From Mycocentrospora acerina (lineage: Eukaryota > Ascomycota > Dothideomycetes > Pleosporales), in the NCBI GenBank assembly GCA_022701365.1, contig JAKUHH010000080.1, positions 746,436 through 810,435 on the forward strand: a stretch of DNA of 64,000 nt, read 5' to 3'. Of this stretch, positions 1 to 11,667 are shown piece by piece. The notes under the pieces are model-generated. The model did no database searches. It was not told where the DNA came from and saw nothing but the letters and a program-made list of their open reading frames with translations. Made by a program: the position numbers and the translations under genes. The first letter of the stretch is position 1; every line of letters begins with the position of its first letter.

Positions 1-641
1 TGCTGTCTTGCATCCACCCCTTCTTCCGACCTCGCAGCTGAAACAGGACTCCGACTCCTCGTCCCGAGCCTCCTGGCATGTAAAGCCGACCTAAGCGATG
101 TTGAAGCAAGACACAACTGCCAAATGGCAGTCGTGCACGCAATGTCCACCATAAGAGAAGGCATCCCAATGGGAGGGAGCCACGCAATCGGCCATCAATT
201 AGGTATTTTATTATTCCAATATCCCCAAATATCTCACACCGTTAACTAACCATCCCAACAGGCCCACTCGGCGTCCCCCACGGCATAACATCATGCATCC
301 TCCTTCCAGCAGTGACAAAATATAACATCCTCCACGCCCCCACGCCCTCCATCTCGCTGCACCAGCAAAAGGTCACTTCTATTCTATGGTCCGAACCCGC
401 TGTCTCAAACCTCCTACTTGCCGCGGGACTTGCCAAAGAAGAAAGCGACTTGGGAGATGTGCTTGATGTCATTATCCGCGCACTGCACCTCCCGAGAACG
501 TTAACAGAAGTCGGCATTGATAGAAGCGTGATTCCGGCGTTGGCAGAAAGCGCGCTGGGGGATTTCTGGGCACCAACAAATCCCGTACCGTTGGTGCGTG
601 CGGAGCAAGTGAGGGAGGTGTTGGAAATGGTGGTGATGTAG
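1..641 (+). CDS. Iron-containing alcohol dehydrogenase / maleylacetate reductase family, C-terminal part
   Basis: The 5' end lies outside the window. Reading frame 1 runs from base 1 to 202, an intron at 203-261 (GT...CAACAG) is removed, and the frame continues to a TAG at 639-641. The junction restores the motif SHAIGHQLGPLGVPHG, which carries the histidines that bind the metal in group III (iron-type) alcohol dehydrogenases and maleylacetate reductases. About 193 residues are visible, matching the all-helical C-terminal domain of the family. Maleylacetate reductases act late in aromatic-ring degradation; iron alcohol dehydrogenases act on simple alcohols, and this fragment cannot separate the two. 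Family assignment is firm; substrate is open. Confidence 0.85.
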
Positions 642-1773
642 AAGAACAAACCAGTGAACGGGCAGGGAAGAAGAAAATTAAAATATAGATCTATCATCAA
701 ACTCATGCTTTTCCGACTTTTTTTTAATCTTCAAATTTTCACATTGTTGTAATCCACGTGGTTGGCACAGTTTATTACTTTTTTTCGTTCTACCGTTTTT
801 TTCTTGGACCTGTATTTTCTCCAAAGAAACTGAACCCCTCTTCCTGCTAAACCCCGCTCCCCAGCTCTTTTGCAGATTTAAAAAAAAAGTTACGTACACG
901 TACGCTGCTATACTCGGGGATTTTTACGGGCCACTACAATAGTGAGAAAGAAAAAACAAGACTCAAGTGAGTTCCTTGTATCTAATGCACAACGAATGCA
1001 GAAAAGCTAACCAACAAACATTTGAGATGAAGTAAAATAAAAGATTTTTAAAAAAAAAAAAGTGCAAAAGACAAAATCGCATGATTATTTTTCGCAAAGA
1101 CTGCATGCAATTGCGAATTCACCTATATGTATATATATGTACTTCTGAATATTACATTTCAATAATAATAATAAGAACAAGAAGTAAAGCGGAGCGGGTA
1201 TTTAATCGAACGGGGTAGTAAAAAGGAGGAAGAAGACGAAGCGTATCTAGGCTCCTCTCTCTTCTCAAAGCGCGAGATGCAAGTAAAAAAAAGATTAAAG
1301 GAAGAAGAAGAAGAAGAAGAAGAAGAGCGAACGATTAAAAAAAAAAGGGTGAGGAGGAGGAAGGGAGATATACCTGGCCCTGCTCCCACTCTTCCTTCCA
1401 CAACCAACACCCCCACCACATACAAAAAAACAATCCCTTCCCCCCCCCCACCCCCGCATCGTCAAAAAAAAGAAACTAACCAACCAACCAACCAATCAAT
1501 AAATCAGTCAGTCAGTCAGTCAGTCAACCAGGCGAGTCGCAGGTACATTTCCATTTCCCATTTCCCATTTCCGTTTCCAGTTCACCCCAACCCCAACCCC
1601 GATCCCGATCCCAACCTCCGGCCCCCTCCCCTTCTCCCACCAAAGCCAAAGCCAAAGCCAAAGCCAAAGCCAAAGCCAAACAAACCCAAAAGCTCCAACC
1701 TCAGGACTTCAAAAAACAACAACAACAACAACAAAACAAGGCTCTAGGATTCCTCAAACACCCCAACGCCACC
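642..1773. other. Intergenic, simple-repeat rich
   Basis: About 1.1 kb between two convergent genes with no credible coding region. It holds A/T runs, a GAA run near 1303-1325, CAAC and GTCA tandem runs at about 1478-1526, a CCATTT run near 1550-1572, and a CCAAAG hexamer array near 1640-1680. Low-complexity open frames here are explained by these repeats. It probably contains the 3' untranslated regions of both flanking genes. Confidence 0.7.
1640..1682. repeat. Hexamer microsatellite (CCAAAG)n
   Basis: About seven head-to-tail copies of CCAAAG (or AAAGCC). It lies in the 3' flank of the formin gene and is not part of a supported gene. Confidence 0.8.
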
Positions 1774-4700
1774 TCACTCCGGATCCCTCATTTCCTCGGG
1801 CGGCGGCGTCAACAACACCCTCGCGCCGCCATCATCATCCTGCTCCTTCATCTTCTTCTTCTCGGGACTCGGCGGACTAACCAGCGTTGTCGGCGTGGGC
1901 AAGCCCCCGAGATCCCTATCCCCATCTTCGTGTTCTCCATCACCCCCACCATCCGTCGCGATACTCATGATGCTATCGCCTTCCTCGGGGATGCTCGGGC
2001 TCATTAGACCACCGGCCCCCTCCTCGCCCTTTGCGCTACTCGCCAGCTGCCTGCGCCTGCGTCTCCGCTCCCTCTCCGAATCTGCGCTCTCGCGTCGTCG
2101 TCGGACATTCAACCCTCCCTCACTATTTGCCGAAAGGCCTTGAAGCATCGCCGCCGCGCGGTCCGCAACGTCGGCATCGGGGTTCGTTGCTGTGGCGCCA
2201 GTCATCGCACCAGCAGCACCAGGGGAAAGGGCAGTGCTGGGCTCTCCATCTGTGGTATCGCTCGCAGGGCTAAGGAGCATACCTCTCTTCCCGTCTTCCG
2301 TCTCTGCGGCGCCTTCAATGGGCTCTCCGTCTTCGCCCACATTGGCGCCAGTTTCGGGTATTTGCTGGCCCGAGGCAACGCGCACTTGGTGGCGGTCCTT
2401 GAGACGTGCGCGGCGGCGGCGGTCTCGTTGGTCCCGAGCTTCGGGCTTCGCAGCGCGCAGTTTCTGTAAGAGGTCGTCCATGGCACCAGTTGAGGCGGGG
2501 GACTTGGGTGCATCGGCATCGAGAGAGGCGGTGCCTGCAGAGAGGGGGTTTGACGGAATGGGTCCAGCGGCTTTGCGGCGCATCGAGGCTTCGTTGCGGC
2601 GGTGCTGGTCTTCGAGGGCAGTGTTTTTGTCCTTGGATTTCTAATGGCATGCGTTAGTGTGTGTTTGTTAATAGAGAAGTGTAAACCTACTCTCCACTCT
2701 TGCACAAAGTTTGCCAGCTTGGCAAAAAAGTCTCTCCTTGCACTGTCGTCCTGCGGATCCTCCCCGTAGAACGCCATGATGTCCTCGTACGATTTTTGCA
2801 TATCCTCCAGGAACACCGACATCTGCTCAGCCTTGCGTCTCGCCTCCTTCATGCATCGCTGCACTATAATCGACACCTTGTCTTCAGGATGGAATCTGCT
2901 TGGATCTGACAGGTTTCCAGAATCAAGACTGGCCTGAATATTCTTAATATTGTCAATGTACTTCTTGGCGTCCTGCTGCAGCTGCTCGACATTAATCTTC
3001 TGCGCTGTGATGACACCGCTGATTTCGTCGGTGAAGTTTTCCCACCCAGAGTACTGGTTGCGCACGATGCGCTCGACCAAGTCGGCAAACGTAGACTCGT
3101 TCTTGTCGTCCTTCAGCATGCCCAAACGCGATAGCGTCGAGAGTTTGAATCCGTTCGCCTGCTTGTTCGCGTCGTTCATGAAGTTACCAATGTCGAGAAT
3201 CAAGCCCAACACGCTGATCAAGCTCGACGAACTCCTCAAGCTCTCCGACACACGGGAAATCTCCAACAGCTTGCTAGAGATCTCGTCGTACTCGGCCTCG
3301 TATGTGCGGGTAAGCGACAATGCCCTCATTCTGCTCTTCCAGTAAAAGTGCAGCTCGTACGCAGTGTAGAGATAGATCTGGTCTTCTCTGGTAAGCTCTG
3401 TCGGATCGAGCTCACGCTTGCTCTCCATGGCGTTGGGGCCGTTCCAGTCCTTTGAATATGGAGCCATGAGCTTGGCCGTGTTGTCAGGAATATCACAGAA
3501 ATCCTGCTTCTGCAAAAACTCCATCACAACGCTGTCGTCGAGAACCTTGTTCTCGCAAGTGACAATCATCTGCACGAGATCCTCTACGGAATATGTCGAG
3601 TACTTGGCCATGCTGATCTGGAAGTTGTGCATTAGATCACGCGAGATGATCTGCTTCTTCTCGTCCTTCTTCGATGACTTCTTGCCAAGGGCCTTGATCT
3701 CCTTGGCCAAGAAGAGCTTCTCAACTTCTTCAAGCACACCCTTCTTCGACAGCTCTTGGTACTTCTCCTCCTTTTCTTCGGACGTCAGACCACGTGTAGC
3801 CCACACTGTTGAGTTGGGCGAGTCGACCTTGTCCCAATGTAGAGCCTTGAGCTTCTTCTTAGGACGTGGTCCTGACAATCCAAGCTTGGGCGCTCCAGGG
3901 AAGCCAGGCGCCTTAGGCATGAATCCAGGGCGTTTGGCGCCAGGCATTGGTGGAGGTGGAGGTGGGGGCATGCCGCCCTTCATGCCAGGCATCGGAGGTG
4001 GCGGAGGAATTCCAGGCGCGCCACCAAAGCCAAGCTTACCCGGTGGAGGTGGTGGAGGTGGTGGAGGCGGAGGAGCGTTGCCATTAGTGCCGGGCATAGG
4101 CGGCGGAGGAGGTATGTCGGCGGAGAATCCAAGGGCGCCAGGGGGTGGAGGTGGCGGCGGGGGAATGAATGCGGCGGGGGAGTTCGACTTGAGACCTGGA
4201 TGCGAGAGCCCAGTTGTAGCTCCGTCGCCCTCTCCGTCCGAATCGTCGTACCGCCTGACGTTGGACGCAATCTCTCCCATGAGAGCATTCGCTGTGGAGG
4301 CGCTGAGTTTCGGCTTGTGCATCTGGATGAGGCGCGGCTTCTCGATGACCATGTCCTCATCGTCGTCCAGCTCCATCATAGAATCGTCGTCCACAAATCC
4401 GCCAACAGGCTTCCTGCGCGGCACACCACTCTTTGCCCGCACAGAACCAAACGAATTTGGTGAGAGACCGCTGAAGGTGTCGTCCATCTCGCCCGTGCCA
4501 TCCATCTTTTCTCGCAGCTCTCGCAGCTTCTCGCTTGGCTGCACTTGCATAGTCTTTCCTTCGAGTGTCGCATGTGTCTTTGCTCTCTGGAGCTGAATCT
4601 CAAGTCTGTTCATTAGTCGCTCTCGATCCATGATACCCTGCATCTGCGCGGGATCCGTCGCTCCCAGCCCTTCCTTACCAGACTTCTTCGCCGCCGACGC

Positions 4701-7142
4701 TGCGACATCTTGCGCATCTCGCAGCATGAGGTAAAGTTCACGGGTCTCGAGTTCGTTCCGCTGCAGCTCTTGTGCGCGAATTCTCTGAATTTCGGCCAGC
4801 TCAGCCTTCATCGTCTCGACCTGCCTACCACGAAGCTCGATAATACGCTCTTGCTCTGCAAGCTGCTTTTGGAGCTTTTGCACAAGTCCGTCTGCTCCAA
4901 GTTCAAGCTGTGCTTTCAACTCATCGCGCTCGGCAATGGCCGAGTCGGCGACCTGCCGTGCTTCGAGCGCCTCGTCTCGCACTTGTCGGGCTTCAGAGTC
5001 CGTGTACAGTTTGTCAAGCAGGGACTGCACCGTAAAGTTTAGGCTTTGCTTTAGATCCATGTCTGGCAGTCGGCGGTCCATAGCCACGTAGCTCAGCATG
5101 GAATCAACCAACTGGAACATCTTGAGGCGGTCTTCGCCGTCAGTGTCCCGAATAAGCAGGAGATGCTGCATGGCAGACAGAAAGTAGTCCTGCGCTCTGC
5201 TTCCGCCAATTTTGGTCATGATGGCATCGGCGATTTGGCTGGGATCGTTGAGATCTTTAGTATCCCCTTCGACACTATCAACCATGGAGTCGTTTTCGCG
5301 CTCAAGGTATTCCTCATAGTCGATGGCCTCGTTATTGATATAGCGCTCAATCTGCTTGTCAATGACCTCGTACTGGAAGCCCTCCATCTTCTTGAAGATG
5401 CGCTTCAGCCCGCATCCCGTGAACTGGGCGCGGATGTGCATTCTCAGCTGGAGGTCGCGCTCGGGGGCGTCGACGACCATGTTGATGAGGAAGAGGGTTG
5501 CAATGGCGTACTCCATCAGCAGGTTCTCGACGCCAATGCCGCCGCTGCGCACCTCATCGGAGGCGCCGACCATGGAGCCCATCTTGCCGCGGCCATCGAC
5601 GGTGACCTCGACGACGCGCATCCAGGCGTCGAAGCGGCCGTTTTCGCCATACTGCGTCTTGAGATTGTCGAGGGCCTGGAGGACCTTTTCGTGGCCACTG
5701 CCCTCGCCCCAGTGGCAGAGGAAGGTGAGGACGTCGGAGACGAGCTTGCGGGTGTTGAGGCGGGTGGAGATGAGGGAGCTGGCGAGGGCCTGGATGATGG
5801 AGGGGTGGTTGAGGGCGTTGTCGGCGCCGTACTTGTTGTTCATCAGGGCCTTGAGGCACTTTATGATTTCGTACTCGCGCTCGACGTCGTTTTCGGCCTT
5901 TTGGACCATGGCCATGGGCGGCGGGGCGGGGCCCTGGCCCTTTCGGCGGTTGATCTTGGCGAGGACGTTGGTGAGGGCAATCTGGCCCTGGGCCTCGATG
6001 AAGCCGCGGACCCAGGCAATGGGCTGGGTGCGCAGGCTGATTTCGAGGCTGGACATTTGCTTGATGGTGATTGTGTTGTCCATGACGCGCTTGACGTACC
6101 ACTCGGGCGAGCCCTCCTCCTCGGCGCGGGCCAGGATGTCGGGGTTCTGGACGCCGCCGTACGTGTTGCGCTGCGTCTGGCGCTTCTTCTCCTCGTGCTT
6201 GAACTCGGCCAGCTTGTCCTGGTAGACGAGCGTCCACTTCTTGTCGATCTGGTAGGCCTCCATCTGGCGGCGGGCCTGCTCGGGCAGGCTCTTCCAGCCG
6301 CGCTTGACCATGAGGTTCATAAACTCCTTCTCGACGACGTGGTCCGGGGGGCGCTGGATGCTGAAGGCGTTGGCGCCCAGCGCGGCCGTGGCGGCCTGGT
6401 TCATGTGCAGCAGGTCGCGGGGGTCGCGGTCGCGGAAGCGGTGCGAGTCGCGCGGGGTGGAGGCGGCCATGGGCAGCAGCGAGCCGGCGTCGAGGCCGAT
6501 GCTGGCAAACGTCGACTGCGAGGGGTTCTGCGAGAGGTAGGGCGTCGAGGCGGCCGTGGAGCTGGTGCGGGTGCGCGAGTCGTTGGAGTAGATGCTGGCC
6601 TGGTCGAACGAGGAGCGGGCCTGGTAGTGCTGGGCGTCGCCGTTGCGCGTCGAGCTGCTGTCGCGCGACCCCCACTGCTGCAGGCCCTGGCTCGAGGTCA
6701 TGGTGATGTGCGGCGGCGGGCGAGGCGGGCCCGCCGACGCATGGCTGGCGCCGGGCGGCATGGAGGCGGAGAAGACGGGGTACTGGTGGAAGTCGCCGCC
6801 CGCCTTGTTGAGCTCGTGGGGGAGGGGCTGCGAGGAGGCGGAGGCGTCGTCGTCGGGGTGCCGCGGCGACTCGATTGACGAAATGGGCCCGGCGCGCGCA
6901 AAGAGGCCCTCGGCGCTCATGGACACGGGGCGGTCGATGCTTGCTGCTGACGTCGAGTGCCGGTGCTGTCGCGTCGGGTGCGGGTGCGAGCTGTGCGCGC
7001 TGCCCGGGGGGCTCTCAGTGATGGAGGGCGTGCCGGCGCCGGTGGTGGTGCTGTGGCGCGCCTCCTTGTCCTTGTCGCGCTCCTTGTGCAGCCGGCGCCC
7101 AAAGAACTTGCCGGCCGACGTGTGTCGCCCTTTGCCGTCCAT
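1774..7142 (-). CDS. sepA: Formin, SepA/Bni1 type
   Basis: Two exons, 7142-2691 and 2640-1774, with a 50-nt intron at 2641-2690 (GTAGGT...ATTAG); together about 1772 residues. Formins nucleate and elongate unbranched actin filaments for polarity and septation under Rho GTPase control. The N-terminus is a serine-rich leader, then a GTPase-binding/FH3 region around residues 270-690, a coiled coil around 690-860, a proline-rich FH1 around 990-1075 with several polyproline runs that bind profilin-actin, and an FH2 around 1085-1490 that includes the LHWDKV and GNFMNDAN signatures. The second exon carries a DAD-like autoinhibitory motif (MDDLLQKLRAAK followed by a basic cluster RRRRAR) near residue 1540. 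Without splicing, the first exon runs on in a wrong frame and loses the DAD, so the intron matters. The start is the first ATG, giving the leader MDGKGRHTSAGKFFGRR. Confidence 0.93.
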
Positions 7143-8097
7143 GCTCTGGCGATGGCGACGGTCTGGCGGCGGTGCGCATGTGCTGCCACTGAAACAGAGG
7201 CAGTGCGGGGGGTGTGGCCCTGGACGCGGCCACTAGACGCTGGACGTGTTCGCTGCCACTAGACGCTGGACATGGACACTGCCACTAGGCGCTGGACATG
7301 GACGGGGACGGGGACGTGGACGGGGACGTGGACATGAACATGAACATGAACATGGACGTTGAATGGACATGGACACTGGCACTAGACGTTGCACATGGAC
7401 ACTGACACCGCCACAAGACACTAGACACTAGACACTATATACACCCACGCCCACAACTCCCGTCCATTGGAAGGGTCCTGGCCAGCCGCTGCGGCTGCGC
7501 GGCGGCTGCTGCTGCAGCTAGTGTCGATACGGCAAGTCCGCCACACGTCCACTCCACGACCTCTCCTCCACCACTCCACGCCCAACTACCACGACGTCTG
7601 CCAATTGCCGTTGGAGTGCCGTCTTCAAGTCTGGGACACATCCACTGCAGCCGTCCGCTTAGCCCTCTCCTGCCCATCCCATCGCCAGCTCCCACGAAAC
7701 TACCCATGCCATCTTTCCATTGCAAAGCCACATTTCTGGTGGCAGACCTCCTTTGTTGTCCGGTGTCTGATGTCGACCCCAATGCCCTTTGCCACTTGAC
7801 CTGCTGAACAGAAAACATCACCACTCATCCCTTGGGTTCTGCCAGTTCGACATTCAATCAAAAAAATTCGTGGGACGGGTAATTTCCAACTTCTTTCGCC
7901 TACCTTTGACCATTCGCGTATTCGCGCGCCATCATGCCGCAACCCTGCAAACATACCGTATCACCATGTACACACCCTGTTCACAACTCCTTCCTCTTGC
8001 ACAATCTGCTCTTCCAATTCACACTTGTCGCGTGGAGAATATCAATATACCAGCCCCACAGCTAGAGATCAATTGGTTCTTGGCTGTGATAACTCTC
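7143..8097. other. Formin upstream region
   Basis: No credible gene. It holds the likely promoter and 5' leader of the divergently oriented formin, including a minisatellite at 7229-7438 and long C/T-rich stretches. Open frames seen here have no recognisable family, poor start context and overlap each other on both strands. Confidence 0.5.
7229..7438. repeat. Minisatellite with CACTAGACGCTGGAC core
   Basis: Imperfect repeats of about 29 bp sharing the core CCACTAGACGCTGGACATGG, degrading into shorter GGACGT and GAACAT units and ending in three CACTAGA units. It lies about 90-300 bp upstream of the formin start codon, so it could fall in its promoter or 5' leader. Confidence 0.8.
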
Positions 8098-8554
8098 TAC
8101 TCACTCGTATACCAACCTGCTTCCACTTCATCACATCAGACCAACTCACCCTCAGACAGCTCTTCTCGAGTCTCACAGTGTCGCCGAGCTTGCAGAACAA
8201 CGACAGGGTGCGCAGCTACATGTACAGGCCAAACTGCGACGCTTCTCACAACTACGAGCACAATCAGCACGTGCTCGTCCTCCATACCAAATCCTCAACC
8301 AAGAGAAGCACCAGTCCTGGGTCATGTCCATTGATCCACTTGAAGTTTACCTCACAGCTCTGGCCCACAACATTAGTCCTGGCAACAGCGATGCTGGCGA
8401 GAACGACAGAGTTATGCGGGAGCGCCAGTGCGTCATGATCCGCACGTTCCTTGACGATCTTCGTGTTCCTCCCAAGATAGCTGCCGAAGCTTCAGAAGTC
8501 GTCTCATACGATCCCTTTGCACGTGCGCAAAGCAAACAACAAAGAATACATTAG
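8098..8554 (+). pseudogene. Open coding-like segment without a good start, possibly decayed gene
   Basis: One frame is open from about 8098 to the TAG at 8552-8554. It reads as a helix-rich, glutamine/alanine-rich segment (for example SVAELAEQRQGAQLHVQAKL) followed by SIDPLEVYLTALAHN and RTFLDDLRVPPKIAAEA. The only internal ATG comes late, at 8324. Just past the stop another frame stays open with NKEYIRRLSDTWPALRIV, which suggests a frameshift or an unrecognised intron. I do not recognise the family. It could equally be a real multi-exon gene whose first exon I could not define. Confidence 0.25.
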
Positions 8555-9479
8555 ACGCTTGTCTGACACCTGGCCCGCGCTCAGAATAGTGCAGGGCGCA
8601 GACAGACCGTCTCGACAGGTTCGGTGCAGCTCGCATGCGCAGGCTACCTTCTCGTGCACAGCAGCTTGAACACGGCTCGAGTTATCGAGAGACAATCCAA
8701 GAAATACGCTCTGCTAATGAGGACAAACACGGGTAAGTAATTGGCCGAGACGTGATGCAAGTGGATGGATGAGGAATTTATGCCAAGTTTTTTTTTAAAA
8801 GCAGACAAATGTCGAGTCAGTGTTTGGAGAGAATGGTGTCGAGGATCCTTTGCCATGGCATCTCATGGGTCATTGGCCAGGCAATCGTCTAGTGACAATA
8901 ATCATTGGTAAGGCAATCGTTTAGTGATAATAAATATTCTCTAGACGATTGCCTGGTGACAATAATTATTCCCCAGATAATTATCTAATGTCAATAAACA
9001 TTGGCCAGAAAATTGTCGTTTCACATTAAAAATTGACCAGATAATCGTCTAGTGACAATTAACATTGGCCAAACGGCTCTACTGTATCCTCTGCTGAATC
9101 CTCTGTTTTACTTAATTTGAACCCCCAAATTGTTGTTAGCATCCAAGGCCATAATATTAATAAGATATATACAAGTACAAAATGATTCGAATGGCAGCAT
9201 TTACAATAGACTTGATTCAAGATGATTCACTTCTTCACTTCTTCACATGTTAAGCTGCCTGCCCGTATTACTCGACACGGTCAAGTTGGACGTGCCATGG
9301 CGAGCGTTGGTGCAATGGACGTGCACCCGCGCTAAGACAGATCATGCATGGTGCTTAGCTTAGCGCACGCTCGCTTAGCCCGCGCTCTGAACTTTCAAAA
9401 TTCGAGCTCGTGGGAACTTCAACGACAAGCCGACAACCCAGGACCAGGACCGCCGACAAGCTCGACACGCACCGCCAAC
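8555..9479. other. Intergenic, AT-rich, with minisatellite and eS7 promoter
   Basis: No gene seen. The left part is unremarkable, 8871-9068 is a degenerate tandem repeat listed separately, and the last 150 bases upstream of the eS7 start contain several GCTTAG/CTAAGC short palindromic words. The eS7 promoter is expected here. Confidence 0.5.
8871..9068. repeat. Degenerate ~32-bp minisatellite with one inverted core
   Basis: Six to seven units of 31-33 bp built on CATTGGCCAGGCAATCGTCT followed by AGTGACAATAAT. Units differ by several substitutions. The third unit carries the core in reverse complement: 8877-8892 (CCAGGCAATCGTCTAG) and 8941-8956 (CTAGACGATTGCCTGG) are perfect 16-nt inverted repeats. 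No transposase or target-site duplication is visible. Confidence 0.8.
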
Positions 9480-10332
9480 ATGTCCACCTCGCTCAACAAG
9501 ATTGCGCCCAACAGCCCCTCGAGGCAGAGCCCCTCGGAGATCGAGACCAGCATCGCCAACGCAAGTTGCACCCCGTCGATGGAGCGCCGCACCCACAACT
9601 AACACTGCACAGGCGTTGACTGACCTCGAGAACAATGTCCCCGACCTGAAGAGCTCTCTGCGCCCTCTGCAGTTCGTCTCTGCCCGCGAGGTAAGATAGG
9701 CACTCCTCGCCCGATACGCTCCACGATGCGCTCGGTCGCACGCGTACTCCTCCCAACACACACACACGTCGAACAGAAGAGGCGGTGGGCACTGGGCAGC
9801 TTCAGCATGCTGACACCAGGATTCTTAGATCGAGGTTGGCCACGGCAGGAAGGCAATTGTCATCTTTGTCCCCGTTCCCCTTCTCCAGAACTGGCACAAG
9901 GCCCAGCAGCGGTATGCACCCCCCCTTTTCATCTCCCGCCAGCGTCGTGCTAAACAAATATCCAGCCTCACCCGTGAGCTCGAGAAGAAGTTCTCCGACC
10001 GCCACGTCCTGATCGTTGCTTCCCGCCGCATCTTGCCCCGCCCCAAGCGCTCCAACAGGTCCCGCACCTCGCAGACCCAGAAGCGCCCCCAGTCGAGGAC
10101 CCTCACCGCCGTCCACGACGCCATCCTGTCCGACCTCGTCTACCCCGTCGAGATTGTTGGCAAGCGTCTCCGCACCCGCGAGGACGGCAGCAAGATCCTC
10201 AAGGTCGTTCTCGACGAGAAGGAGCGCGGTGGTGTTGACTACCGCCTCGACACCTACTCCGAGGTCTACAAGCGCCTCACCGGCAAGGGCGTCAACTTCG
10301 AGTTCCCCCAGAGCGCTGCTGCCGACTACTAG
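9480..10332 (+). CDS. RPS7: 40S ribosomal protein eS7 (RPS7)
   Basis: Four exons: 9480-9560, 9613-9690, 9829-9911 and 9966-10332, giving 202 residues, close to the usual 190-200. Conserved blocks include GRKAIVIFVPVP, LTRELEKKFSDRHV, RRILPRPKRS, TLTAVHDAILSDLV and LTGKGVNFEFP. It is a structural component of the small ribosomal subunit, needed for small-subunit assembly. Intron 1 begins with GCAAGT rather than GT and ends in CACAG with a CTAAC branch site; only this GC-AG splice joins SIAN to ALTDLENN in the frame expected from the family. Introns 2 and 3 are ordinary GT-AG. The start ATG follows a CCAAC context. The many early introns are typical of fungal ribosomal protein genes. Confidence 0.96.
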
Positions 10333-10800
10333 ACGGTTCATTTGCTTGGGTTATATATGGTTCAGGAGTTCGGCTCAGGAAATGCATCATGTGTACTCGG
10401 CTTTCAAAAATGGAATGAGATGATATGAGCCCGCGATGGGCACCCCCAAGATACCCGCAATTGACTTGTTTTTCTGTGATGGTCCGTTCCCTTCTTGCCT
10501 GCTTTTTGAGTTTTATCTGCATAACTGTCGAGTGCAACCTAACCTCTCAGTAAACCGAAATGGCGGGAATCAAATCTCCACGCTAGCATTCCGATGCCAC
10601 GCGAAGGTAGCTGTGCAAACACCATTGTTTGCGTTTTTAGAGATGCTAAACTGCTTCAATGAAGCAACACCAATGTTCTTTACTTTCTTTACTTTCTCTA
10701 CTTATTTCCCTATTCCTTTTGTATTCTCCAAAGACAGTCTCCACGACTTCCAACGCGCAGGCTTCCTTGTCGCTGTCCCCACTGCCCAAGAGCCCACCAA
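10333..10800. other. Convergent 3' flanks of eS7 and GST
   Basis: About 470 bases between two convergent stop codons with no supported gene. They are expected to hold both 3' untranslated regions; TTCTTT and T-rich runs lie near 10677-10720. Confidence 0.5.
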
Positions 10801-11667
10801 CTACTGCCGGTCCAACTCAGAGTACCGTCTAAAAATCCCCATGCCAAACGGCTTCCTGCGCCCACTCGCCAGATACGCCTTGACGCCCTCCTGCTCCTTG
10901 ACGCCCTCAAAAAACGTCCCCGTCAGCACGGGGAACTCCCCCTTGCGCGCCTCCATCTCCCGGGGAAACGCATAAAACAGACCACTCAACACATGCCACA
11001 CGGTCAAATCCGCATAGCTCAGCTTCTCGCCGACCAAAAACGTGCCTGCGGCCCCCCCTCCTCCGCCCTGCGCCTCGTTGAACGCGAGCACGCGCTCAAA
11101 GAAGCCCAAGAACTTGGGGATCCTATACTCGCGGAGCTCCTGCGCGCGTCGTAGCGCCTCCGTCTTCTGGTCCTCGTAGTGCAGCCGCGAGGAGACCGGG
11201 TGGTGCGAGTCGTGGACTTCGTTGTTGAGGTCGAGGGCTGTGAGGGTGTGGGAGAGGATCCAGGACTTTTCTGCTTCGTTGGAGCCGGCGAGGTGGAGCT
11301 TGTCGCCTAGGTAGGAGAGGATGGAGGGGGTTTGGTAGAGGAGGAGGTCGGTGTTGTTTTTCCCTGCGTTGGGGATGCGGAGGGCGGGTGGGGCGAGGAT
11401 GGGTGGGTTGGTGCCGGTGCCCGGGGAGGAGGGGGAGATGAGCGGGAGGAGGGCGTTGATGCCTGGATTTTGTGGCGAGGGTTAGCGGTTGGTTGGTTGG
11501 TGGGAGGGAGGATGGAGTGGTAGGAATGTACCATCTTTGGATTCGTTGGCCGTGTCTTTGTAAGGTACGCCGGCGGCTTCGAAAGCTAGTCTGATGAATT
11601 CGCCGCGACCTGGGATATCGGGCCAGTACAGGAGCTCGTAGGCGGGGTGTTCTTTGGTGGAGGCCAT
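10801..11667 (-). CDS. Glutathione S-transferase, sigma-like
   Basis: Two exons, 11667-11532 and 11462-10801, with an intron at 11463-11531 (GTACAT...ATCCAG); 265 residues, somewhat longer than the common 200-240. The thioredoxin-fold N-terminal domain shows YELLYWPDIPGRGEFIRL near residues 9-26, with the tyrosine and PGRGE motif typical of alpha/mu/pi/sigma-class enzymes that activate glutathione. The helical C-terminal domain ends with the family motif LSYADLTVWHVLSGL. It should conjugate glutathione to electrophiles in the cytosol. A proline-rich insert (residues about 50-75) and a glycine run in the C-terminal domain are unusual. The enzyme class is confident, the substrate unknown. The coding frame read without splicing is lost at 11532, which supports the intron. 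Confidence 0.88.

Noticed and set aside
1277..1747. 156-residue frame rich in lysine, proline and asparagine
   Set aside because: Built almost entirely from GAA, CCAAAG and CAA repeats; no domain.
3418..4596. 392-residue plus-strand frame with glycine runs
   Set aside because: Antisense of the formin FH1/FH2; the glycine runs are the complement of polyproline codons.
5163..6878. 571-residue plus-strand open frame
   Set aside because: It lies antisense to the formin FH3/N-terminal region; composition reflects the GC-rich complement of a real gene.
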